DNA of 14,593 nt from JBJXHC01 sp046160825 (GTDB lineage Bacteria > Bacteroidota > Ignavibacteria > UBA10030 > UBA6906): assembly GCA_046160825.1 (NCBI GenBank), contig JBJXHC010000016.1, forward strand, positions 1-14,593, read 5' to 3'. Of this stretch, positions 6,873-13,577 are shown piece after piece (the stretch's first letter is position 1; every line of letters begins with the position of its first letter). The position numbers were made by a program, and so were the translations under genes. The notes beneath the pieces are model-generated. The model made no database searches. It had not been told where the DNA came from and saw nothing but the letters and a program-made list of their open reading frames with translations.

Positions 6873-7379
6873 ATGAATCAGATACTTGTTCTTCTCTCAC
6901 TTACTTGGATAATGATCGGTTGTAATGCAAAGGACACTTCCATGGCCGCACCAGAAAACCCCTACTACTCACGCACCGACACAACGGTGCTCAACGTTCC
7001 CGACTCTGAATGGAAGAAAGTGCTTCCCGACAGTGTCTATCGCATCGCCCGACTCAAAGAGACCGAGCGCGCATATACAGGCAAGAACTGGGACGCCACG
7101 GGCATCGGAACATTTTATTGCGCTCCCTGCGGAAACGCATTGTTCCGCACCGAGTCGTGGTTTGCCAGCGGCTGCGGCTGGCCGAGTTTCTTTGAGACTC
7201 TGCGCGAGACGAGTGTAACGTACGTGCCGGATTCATCCCACGGAATGAATAGGATAGAAGTCCTGTGTGGCCGCTGCGGTGCGCACCTCGGTCATCTCTT
7301 CGACGACGGTCCGCCCCCGACAGGCAAACGGTTTTGCATGAATTCGGTGGTGCTGGATTTCGAGCCGGAGAAAAAATAA
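6873..7379 (+). CDS. msrB: Peptide-methionine (R)-S-oxide reductase, exported
   Basis: Starting at ATG 6873 the product is 168 residues: a hydrophobic N-terminus with a lipobox-like IMIGC (C17), then a full MsrB domain. Zinc-binding pairs are C83/C86 (CAPC) and C132/C135 (CGRC). The SGCGWPSF motif (99-106) carries the resolving-type C101, and KRFCMNS carries the catalytic C155; their spacing of 54 equals that of C63/C117 in the E. coli enzyme. It reduces methionine-R-sulfoxide in proteins, using the two cysteines and an outside reductant. The N-terminal signal places it outside the cytoplasm, so it would repair oxidised envelope proteins. The lipobox has Met at -3, so lipidation is uncertain. 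A repeat copy lies just upstream and another begins at its stop codon. Confidence 0.93.
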   Translation: MNQILVLLSLTWIMIGCNAKDTSMAAPENPYYSRTDTTVLNVPDSEWKKVLPDSVYRIARLKETERAYTGKNWDATGIGTFYCAPCGNALFRTESWFASGCGWPSFFETLRETSVTYVPDSSHGMNRIEVLCGRCGAHLGHLFDDGPPPTGKRFCMNSVVLDFEPEKK

Positions 7380-7467
7380 CCACCACGGCACAACGTCACT
7401 GACGATTCACAAAGGAAACTCTCCAAAGTAACGTCGTGAAACCTTCGTGTCGTTGTGTCTTCGTGGC
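7379..7467. repeat. Dispersed inverted-repeat element, copy B
   Basis: An 89-bp copy beginning at the last base of the msrB stop codon. The left arm is CCACGGCACAACGTCACTGA and the right arm is GTGTCGTTGTGTCTTCGTGG (7447-7466); they are imperfect inverted complements. The central part also aligns to copy A (CCAAAGTAACGTCGTG here against CCGAAGTAAAATGTTGTG there), showing the two are homologous along their length and not just sharing ends. Confidence 0.7.
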
Positions 7468-7578
7468 AATTTTTGCTTCGAAATCTTGGGGTTGCTGGTT
7501 AGTGTTGCTTTTCCCTCAGCCCCTCCATATATTCATCCAGATTTTTTGTCACATTCACACACCAAAACGCAAAGACCA

Positions 7579-7881
7579 ATGATTAAACTCATCGCACTCT
7601 ATCGTAAACCGGCTGATGTCGAGTCGTTTAATAAACACTACGACGAAATCCACACTCCGCTGGTGAAGAAGTACCCCAACCTCCGCAAACTGGAGATCAC
7701 GCGCATTACGGGTGCACCCATCGGCGAGAGCAAGTTTCATGTCATGGCAGAAATGTACTGGGATGACAAGGATACCATGGACCGGTCGCTCGGCTCGCCG
7801 GAAGGCCGAGCTGTTGCCAAGGATTTGATGAGCTTTGCAGCTGACTTGGTTGTTGTTTTCTTCGGCGAAGTTCAGTCCTGA
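7579..7881 (+). CDS. EthD-like small dimeric alpha-beta barrel protein
   Basis: Starting at ATG 7579 the product is 100 residues. It begins MIKLIALYRKP, with the VESFNKHYDEIHTPLVKKYPNL stretch split around Y21, H25 and P27, and ends in a beta strand (LVVVFFGEV). The YxxxHxPLxxxxP pattern is that of the EthD family, a ferredoxin-like fold with diverse and mostly unknown roles; some members act in ether or aromatic degradation. The upstream extension of the frame runs back to 7447 inside repeat copy B and is unlikely to be translated. A crotonase-family gene starts 80 bp downstream, so the two may act in one catabolic step, but that is inference from position. Confidence 0.82.
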   Translation: MIKLIALYRKPADVESFNKHYDEIHTPLVKKYPNLRKLEITRITGAPIGESKFHVMAEMYWDDKDTMDRSLGSPEGRAVAKDLMSFAADLVVVFFGEVQS

Positions 7882-7955
7882 GCAAGCCCGCTTCTTGGGC
7901 GAGCGAAGGACCTGTAGACACGTTCAGATTCTTCTCTACACTCCTCAGAATAACA
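7875..7955. repeat. Tail-to-head intergenic inverted repeats between the EthD-like and crotonase genes
   Basis: A nested stem-loop lies across the EthD stop codon: outer GTCCT (7875-7879) with AGGAC (7907-7911), inner GCCC (7886-7889) with GGGC (7897-7900). It is followed by ATTCT (7928-7932) with AGAAT (7947-7951), whose ends resemble the repeat at 445-491. No T-run follows either stem, so a terminator role is doubtful. Confidence 0.45.
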
Positions 7956-7961
7956 CACTCT

Positions 7962-8867
7962 ATGAACTCTACAGACTCTATGAACTCTATGAACTCCAAA
8001 CGTACCAACTCCCCCTACAAAGGTAAAGCTCCGGGCACTCTTCAGTTCCGTAATATCCTCTATGCGAAAGGTGACTGGAAAGCCACGGTTACCATCAATC
8101 GTCCCGAGGTATACAACTGCCTGAACCTTGAGACGTTGCGCGAACTGAGCGCAGCATTCGAGGACGCGGCATGGGACGACGAAGTGGCCGTCCTTATTAT
8201 TACCGGCGCGGGCGACAAGGCATTCTGTACGGGCGCCGATATGAAGGAATGGAAGGAAGAATTCCTCGACAGGCCCAATGATTTTTATAAGTGGATGGGT
8301 GTGTTCATGGAAACCTTCGAGCGGCTGCGCAACATCGGCAAGCCAACTATTGCACGGCTCAATGGCATCGTGGTCGGTGGAGGAAATGAATTACAGATGT
8401 CATGCGATCTCGCCGTCGCTGCAGAGGGCATTTACATCGGTCATGCCGGCACGTCGCGCGGCAGTGTTGCCGCGGCAGGCGCAACGCAATGGCTGCCGTT
8501 GATCGTGGGCGACAGGCGCGCACGGGAGATGCTGCTCTTGAATGAAAAACTCCCGATCAAGAAAGCCCTTGAGTGGGGCCTCGTGAATCAGGTTGTCCCC
8601 CGCAAGAAACTGGATAAGGCCGTAGACGTGATGGCAGAGAAACTCGTCAACAAACTGCCCGAGTGTACACGCTACACGAAGCAGCAACTCAACTTCTGGC
8701 GCGATTTTTCCTGGTCGCTTACCATAGGCCACCTGCGCGACTGGCTGACCGTCCACACGTCGGCCATGGAAATACAAGAAGGCATCAAGGCCTTCAACGA
8801 GAAGCGGGAAATTGACTACAAGGCCCTTCGACGCAAAGTCGCCAGCGCTGGGAAAAGAAAGAAATAA
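7962..8867 (+). CDS. Enoyl-CoA hydratase/isomerase (crotonase) family protein
   Basis: The frame gives 301 residues from the first ATG. Crotonase features are the oxyanion-hole segments AFCTGAD (about 88-93) and GIVVGGGNELQMSCD (135-149), with E143 at the place of the first catalytic glutamate (rat E144), then GATQWLPLIVGDRRAREMLL and LEWGLVNQVVP. The second catalytic glutamate (rat E164) appears replaced by glycine at about 163 in HAGTSRGSVAAAGATQ. A GS motif there recalls MenB and the BamA-type ring-opening hydrolases, so simple beta-oxidation hydratase activity is doubtful. The CoA substrate is unknown. The start is ambiguous: ATG codons at 7962, 7980 and 7989 lie in a short tandem repeat (MNS three times) and none has a clear ribosome site. 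Confidence 0.88.
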   Translation: MNSTDSMNSMNSKRTNSPYKGKAPGTLQFRNILYAKGDWKATVTINRPEVYNCLNLETLRELSAAFEDAAWDDEVAVLIITGAGDKAFCTGADMKEWKEEFLDRPNDFYKWMGVFMETFERLRNIGKPTIARLNGIVVGGGNELQMSCDLAVAAEGIYIGHAGTSRGSVAAAGATQWLPLIVGDRRAREMLLLNEKLPIKKALEWGLVNQVVPRKKLDKAVDVMAEKLVNKLPECTRYTKQQLNFWRDFSWSLTIGHLRDWLTVHTSAMEIQEGIKAFNEKREIDYKALRRKVASAGKRKK

Positions 8868-8954
8868 CCGCTTCTTCCTTGATTGCAGATTTGTCCAAAG
8901 TGTAGTAGCTTTACACCGGAGCAACGGTTTTCAACCACAACTTCCGGAGAATGC

Positions 8955-10889
8955 GTGACCTGGCGATCCCTTTCCTTCCTCCTGTTCGTGTTGCTCTCAA
9001 GTTGTTCCTCTCCCCCGCCCATGATTCGATGGGAACACACCGGTGGCCCTGTTGCACAAAATGTCGCAGCCATCGCCATCGATGAACAAACACCGTCCAT
9101 GCTGTATGCCGGACTGATGACCGGCGAAATATTTTTCTCTGAGGATGAGGGAACGAACTGGAAGCCTCTTACCACCGTTCAACCACAAACATTTATCCAT
9201 CAACTCCTCCAGCATCCCGAACGACCCACCGAATTTCTTGCGGCCACCGATGTCGGTCTGTACCGATCCGTAAATTCATGCCGCGAGTGGGTGCTTCTTC
9301 CTCTTGCGTCCCTCGATGTTGTGCGGTCGTGTCAGGCCATTGCGATTGATCCGTTCGATAGCCGGATGATGTATGCCGGCGTGCGCGGACAGGGAATTTA
9401 CAGATCAACTGATGCCGGCGTAACATGGAAACTGGGCACACTCGACGTTGCGCAGGAAACGATGAATGGAGCTGAAGTCAACGCTATCCGAATCAATAAC
9501 GAAACGCCTGATCATATTTACGCGACACTTTCCAAAGTTGGCCTCATCAAATCCACCAACAATGGAGAGACATGGGAACAGTTGACCAGGGAGCTCGCAG
9601 CCTCCGGGACCGTACCTACCTCCCTCGCTGTGAAGTCACGCGACGTCCTCTGTTTCGGCACTGCGGCAGGAGACATTTACAAGTCCGTGAATGGCGGAAC
9701 GTCGTGGAGTCCCACACGGCAGGGCACAGGGATGTCTCCCATCAGTTCATTCTTCTCACGCACATCCTCGCCGGATATTCTGTATGCAGGATCGGAGAGT
9801 GGTGTTCTTATTTCTTCCGACTTCGGCAGTTCATGGCGGGCCTTGCCGGGCGATCTTCCTCATATCCCCTGCACGCTTGTGGGGCTTGAGAGAAAATCGG
9901 GATCAATTTTTGCTTTTGGTGCCGGTGTCGGTATGAAACGATCCAAGGACGATGGAACATCATGGCAGGCTGCGGACCGTGGGCTTGGTGGCTCGGCGGT
10001 GCGGCTCATTGCATCGGACTCGCGTGACGATGCTATCTATTCTGCAACAGAGGGAGCGGTGTTTCAATTCTCTCCGGGGTTATCAGGCTGGGTTTCTGTT
10101 TCTGACGGACTTCAGGGCGGATCGATTGCATCGTTGGCGTTCGATTTCGATTCATCGGCTGTCATATACGCAGGTACATCGGCTGGTATCTTCAAGACCA
10201 CGAATAAAGGAATGCAATGGTCGCTGATGCCCCGGACATTTGGCCGACATGGTGTTAATTTCTTTGACACGCACCGGGCAATCCGCACGCGTCTGTTCGC
10301 CGACACGGAAACAGGATTGTTCGTCAGCGTTGATCGGGGCGAGAAGTGGAGTCTGGCAAAACCGCTGGGCGAAACATCCGGCATCCGGTCGATGTTATTC
10401 CATCCGCGCAATTCGGGTATCATCCACGCCGCAACACGCACACGGGGAATCATCGGCAGCACTGATGGCGGGCTCACATGGGAATCGAACAAGTATGGCA
10501 TCAATACTCCCGGTGTCCTTGCCGTCACCTACGACCCTGAGAATGACAAGGTGTTGTATTGCTGGACGGAGAACGGAGCCGGGTTCCGCTCCACCAATCG
10601 CGGTATTGAATGGGACCATTACTCCCCACCATGGAATATCGGCGCCTCGGTTTTTATCAGCGTGGACAGAGAGGAACCGAGTTCTGTGGTCGCCCTTGTT
10701 GATAAGAAACAGGTATTCCATTCTGTGAATGGCGGCGCAACATGGAGATCGATCCTCGTGGATGAATTGAGGGAGGAAGTTCTGAGTGTACATTGGAAGG
10801 CAGGAGAATCGGCGCTGTATGTGGGGACGAATCGTCGCGGCGTTTACCGGCTCCGTCCGGGACCCTCATTCTCAAATAACAGGCAATAA
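8955..10889 (+). CDS. Lipoprotein beta-propeller with repeated ASP-box/BNR motifs
   Basis: I chose GTG 8955 because CGGAGA lies just upstream and the product then starts with a clean lipoprotein signal (VTWRSLSFLLFVLLSSC, lipid Cys at 17). The frame can be read back to a TTG at 8883, but that adds 24 unlikely residues. The 644-residue protein carries at least eleven S-x-D/N-x-G-x-x-W boxes between about residues 62 and 597 (for example STDAGVTW, STNNGETW, SSDFGSSW, SKDDGTSW, SVDRGEKW, SVNGGATW) plus a degenerate SVNSCREW. Each is followed by a YAG-type strand. This is the sortilin/BNR/Ycf48-like many-bladed propeller pattern, usually a binding scaffold at the cell surface; no catalytic site is evident. 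It lies one base before the next exported-protein gene, so it is the first gene of an exported-protein unit. Confidence 0.88.
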   Translation: MTWRSLSFLLFVLLSSCSSPPPMIRWEHTGGPVAQNVAAIAIDEQTPSMLYAGLMTGEIFFSEDEGTNWKPLTTVQPQTFIHQLLQHPERPTEFLAATDVGLYRSVNSCREWVLLPLASLDVVRSCQAIAIDPFDSRMMYAGVRGQGIYRSTDAGVTWKLGTLDVAQETMNGAEVNAIRINNETPDHIYATLSKVGLIKSTNNGETWEQLTRELAASGTVPTSLAVKSRDVLCFGTAAGDIYKSVNGGTSWSPTRQGTGMSPISSFFSRTSSPDILYAGSESGVLISSDFGSSWRALPGDLPHIPCTLVGLERKSGSIFAFGAGVGMKRSKDDGTSWQAADRGLGGSAVRLIASDSRDDAIYSATEGAVFQFSPGLSGWVSVSDGLQGGSIASLAFDFDSSAVIYAGTSAGIFKTTNKGMQWSLMPRTFGRHGVNFFDTHRAIRTRLFADTETGLFVSVDRGEKWSLAKPLGETSGIRSMLFHPRNSGIIHAATRTRGIIGSTDGGLTWESNKYGINTPGVLAVTYDPENDKVLYCWTENGAGFRSTNRGIEWDHYSPPWNIGASVFISVDREEPSSVVALVDKKQVFHSVNGGATWRSILVDELREEVLSVHWKAGESALYVGTNRRGVYRLRPGPSFSNNRQ

Positions 10890-10890
10890 C

Positions 10891-11374
10891 ATGAGCAGAT
10901 TCATTTACGTTGCTTTCTTGTGGGTTCTTCTCTGCTCCCCTTTCTTCAATGCGTTTTCTCAGATACGCGTCAGCCCCTCAGTGTCTATTACCATCAGGCA
11001 ACACAGTGATTCATTGCAAGGAACGTACGCCCATCTCGCCACCGTGGATCATTTTCCATATGCCGGGTACCGGATTCGCACACGGGTGACAAGAGAGCAC
11101 GACACATTGTCCATTCATTATCTTGGGCTTGTACGTCCAACGCCGTGTTTTGGTAGTGCCTGAATTTAAATTCAGGCACTACCCGTGTTTTACCACGCTT
11201 GATGAAGCACGGGGGATTGCGTATCTTGGAAGCATTGGGGGCGGCGTGTACTTCTTGAGAGTCGTGGAAGGAACGAAAAAAGATTTGTACTCGTTGAAGT
11301 TCGACCGCGGCAGTATCACCTCCATTCATCCAATCCTCCAGGGATTCACCACACTTCGTTCTGAAAGTCCATGA
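10891..11374 (+). pseudogene. Small exported protein gene with frame broken by a 40-bp palindromic insertion
   Basis: The 5' part (10891-11163) opens with a signal peptide (MSRFIYVAFLWVLLCSPFFN, AFSQ) and ends at a TGA inside a 32-bp palindrome. The 3' part continues in the +1 frame from 11192 (TTLDEARGIAYLGSIGGGVY) to a TGA at 11372-11374. Subtracting 40 bp (11152-11191) joins LVRPTPCF directly to TTLDEARG and gives one frame of 147 residues. Two signs show the joined form is ancestral: it starts one base after the propeller stop, and it ends in a 4-bp ATGA overlap with the cytochrome gene. The protein is not a family I recognise; it is predicted to be exported and cleaved near residue 24. 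It may still be made if the insertion is excised or bypassed. ACAGG lies 8 bases before the start. Confidence 0.85.
11144..11191. mobile_element. 32-bp perfect palindrome with flanking 8-bp direct repeats (mini-element insertion)
   Basis: GGTAGTGCCTGAATTT (11152-11167) and AAATTCAGGCACTACC (11168-11183) are exact reverse complements with no loop bases. CGTGTTTT directly precedes (11144-11151) and directly follows (11184-11191). The direct repeat can be read as 9 bp (CCGTGTTTT) if one base of the palindrome is given to it. This arrangement is what a target-site duplication around a tiny insertion looks like. The net 40-bp gain is not a multiple of three and breaks the host gene. The element has no coding capacity; any transposition enzyme would have to come from elsewhere. 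Confidence 0.75.
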
Positions 11375-13236
11375 AGAAATATTTTTTGTTTCATCTTGCC
11401 CTCGGCAGTGTTCTTGTTCTCATCATCTCAGCTTTTGCCTTTCGTAACAACCCCACCATCTTCCTCCCCGGTACGCAGCCCGGCATTGTTCTCTCCCACG
11501 AATCCGTTTCGAATTGCCAGGCCTGTCACCAAACAGGACCAACCGGACATCCCGTGACCATCACCGCCGATTGGAAAGGAAGCGCGATGGCACACGCTGC
11601 CCGTGATCCGATCTTCTATGCCGCGGTGGCTGTGGCAAACAAGTACGTTGCGGGTTCCGGAGAATATTGCATCCGATGTCACTCCCCCACCGGCTGGCTT
11701 GAAGGGCGCTCCAATCCACCGACAGGACAGGGACTCACGGGCAACGATCTGAACGGCGTACAGTGTGACTTCTGCCATCGCATGAAGGACCCGATGATTC
11801 CGGACTCGACGATCAACCCGCCTGTTCCCGGATACGGCAACGGAATGTTCGTGTCGCAAGTTGCGCGCACACCGAAGCGCGGTCCGTACACCGACGCACT
11901 CTCGACGTTCCATCCCGTACAAGCCGACTCATTCTATCGCTCCAGTAATTTCTGCGGCGTCTGCCACAACGTAAGCAACCCGATGCTGGCAACCAATGCA
12001 GTAACTCAATCGCCGCACGAGTATGGCGTCATCGAGCGCACGTACAGCGAGTGGCTGTTGAGCTGGTATGCAACGCAGGGCGAAGCCGGTACCTGCCAGT
12101 CATGCCACATGCCAAAGGTGACCGGCTACGGAGCAAATGTTGCCGCCGCGCCACTGAGGACCGATCTCCCGAAGCACAATCTCACGGGCGGGAATACATT
12201 CCTACCCGACATTCTTGCGGACTTCTGGCCGACGGGACTCGATACGAACGCTCTCGCGCAAGGAAAACAACGGGCAACAGAAACGCTTCAAAGTGCGGCA
12301 ACTCTGGAAGCAACCGCGTATAGAACCAACGATTCCGTGAATGCGCTCGTGCGTATCACCAACCTTACCGGGCACAAGCTTCCCACGGGCTATCCGGAGG
12401 GGCGTCGGGTGTGGTTGAATATTGTAGGAAAGAATTCCTCGGGCGACACCGTGTTTCAATCGGGTGGCTATGACTTCGATACCGCAGAACTGACACACGA
12501 TGCTCAAGTGAAGATTTATGAAACGAAGCCGGGACTTACTGCGGCCGCAGCAGCACAGCACAGTCTTACGCCCGGACCTTCGTTCCACTTCATTCTCAAT
12601 GACACGATCTATAAAGACAACCGGATACCGCCCAGAGGATTCACGAACGCAGCCTTCGCCCAACACCTTGCGCAGCCCGTTGCATACACTTATGCCGATG
12701 GTCAGTATTGGGATGAGACGATGTACAACCTCCCACAGAATGTTGCCGAGGTAACAGCAACGCTTTACTATCAGACGGCGACCAAGGAATACATTGCGTT
12801 CCTGAGAGATGAAAACATCGGCAATCCGAACGACTGGCGGGCGTGGGGCGATAGTCTCTATTCTGCATGGAACCGGCGCGGCAAGTCGCGGCCCGTTGCC
12901 ATGAACACGATCACCGTGCAGGTCACAGATTCCACCACCGGCTTCAGCAATCCCAAAGATCCGCTTCCTGCGGAGATAAGACTCGCTCAAAATTATCCCA
13001 ACCCATTCAATCCAACGACTCAGTTCGTGTTTCGTATTTCACATTCCGCATTTGTAATGCTCAAGGTATACGATGTTGCCGGACGCGACATCGCTACTGT
13101 GCTCAAGGGACGCTTGTACGCAGGCGAGCACACCGCGACCTTCAATGCTGAAGGGTTACCGAGCGGCGTGTACTTGTATCGACTCATCGTTGACAATGAA
13201 ATACGAGCGACAAGAAAAATGATCCTGCTTAAATAA
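11371..13236 (+). CDS. Pentaheme cytochrome c with type IX secretion sorting domain
   Basis: The 621-residue product starts in a 4-bp ATGA overlap with the preceding gene and has an N-terminal signal helix (about 4-24). Five CxxCH heme sites are visible: CQACH (49-53), CIRCH (100-104), CDFCH (132-136), CGVCH (195-199) and CQSCH (242-246). A region of about 300-530 looks beta-rich, with an NLTGHKLPTGYPEGRRVWLN segment near 355, and no further heme sites. The last 87 residues (about 535-621) are a type A T9SS sorting domain with LAQNYPNPFNPTT, LKVYDVAGRD and PSGVYLYRL. The protein should be exported by Sec, loaded with heme c in the periplasm and then passed to the cell surface. The heme domain resembles the cytochrome c554/nitrite-reductase-like multiheme group; an electron-transfer role is inferred. 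The redox partner and substrate are unknown. Confidence 0.9.
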   Translation: MKKYFLFHLALGSVLVLIISAFAFRNNPTIFLPGTQPGIVLSHESVSNCQACHQTGPTGHPVTITADWKGSAMAHAARDPIFYAAVAVANKYVAGSGEYCIRCHSPTGWLEGRSNPPTGQGLTGNDLNGVQCDFCHRMKDPMIPDSTINPPVPGYGNGMFVSQVARTPKRGPYTDALSTFHPVQADSFYRSSNFCGVCHNVSNPMLATNAVTQSPHEYGVIERTYSEWLLSWYATQGEAGTCQSCHMPKVTGYGANVAAAPLRTDLPKHNLTGGNTFLPDILADFWPTGLDTNALAQGKQRATETLQSAATLEATAYRTNDSVNALVRITNLTGHKLPTGYPEGRRVWLNIVGKNSSGDTVFQSGGYDFDTAELTHDAQVKIYETKPGLTAAAAAQHSLTPGPSFHFILNDTIYKDNRIPPRGFTNAAFAQHLAQPVAYTYADGQYWDETMYNLPQNVAEVTATLYYQTATKEYIAFLRDENIGNPNDWRAWGDSLYSAWNRRGKSRPVAMNTITVQVTDSTTGFSNPKDPLPAEIRLAQNYPNPFNPTTQFVFRISHSAFVMLKVYDVAGRDIATVLKGRLYAGEHTATFNAEGLPSGVYLYRLIVDNEIRATRKMILLK

Positions 13237-13251
13237 ATCAACAGGGAGATT

Positions 13252-13539
13252 ATGCCAGCCTACGTCATCGTTGACATCGACATTACCGACCCGGTCGGCT
13301 ACGAAGAGTACAGAAAACTCGCCACGCCAACAGTAACAGCGTACGGCGGAAAGTACATTGCACGCGGCGGGCGCACGGAGATTCTGGAAGGAACATGGCA
13401 ACCAAACCGCGTGGTGATATTGCAGTTCGATTCGATGGAGAAAGCCAAGGCATGGCTCAACTCACCGGAATATGCCGAACCGAGAAACATCCGGCACAAG
13501 ACAGCCAAGGCAAACATGATTGTAACAGAAGGATTGTGA
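13252..13539 (+). CDS. DUF1330-like small ferredoxin-fold protein
   Basis: The 95-residue product begins MPAYVIVDIDITDPVGYEEY, followed by GGKYIARGG (about 32-40), then VVILQFDSMEKAKAWLNSPEY and TAKANMIVTEG. This is the complete DUF1330/dimeric alpha-beta barrel pattern, where the GGKYxARGG strand is diagnostic. Function is not established for the family. AGGGAG lies 6 bases before the ATG, a good ribosome site. The gene starts 15 bp after the cytochrome stop and is probably read through from the same transcript, but it has no signal peptide and so acts in the cytoplasm, unlike the exported genes before it. It converges with the aminotransferase gene 38 bp away. Confidence 0.9.
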   Translation: MPAYVIVDIDITDPVGYEEYRKLATPTVTAYGGKYIARGGRTEILEGTWQPNRVVILQFDSMEKAKAWLNSPEYAEPRNIRHKTAKANMIVTEGL

Positions 13540-13577
13540 TTCACCAACCGCTGAGAAATACCCTCCGCGCTTAGACC

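Noticed and set aside
8883..8954. TTG start of the propeller gene
   Set aside because: It would place 24 polar residues before a clear lipoprotein signal; GTG 8955 has CGGAGA upstream and gives a normal lipobox.
12202..12990. Long minus-strand open frame (262 codons) opposite the cytochrome gene
   Set aside because: It overlaps a gene with five heme motifs and a T9SS tail; its own translation shows no family pattern, signal or ribosome site, so it is a shadow.
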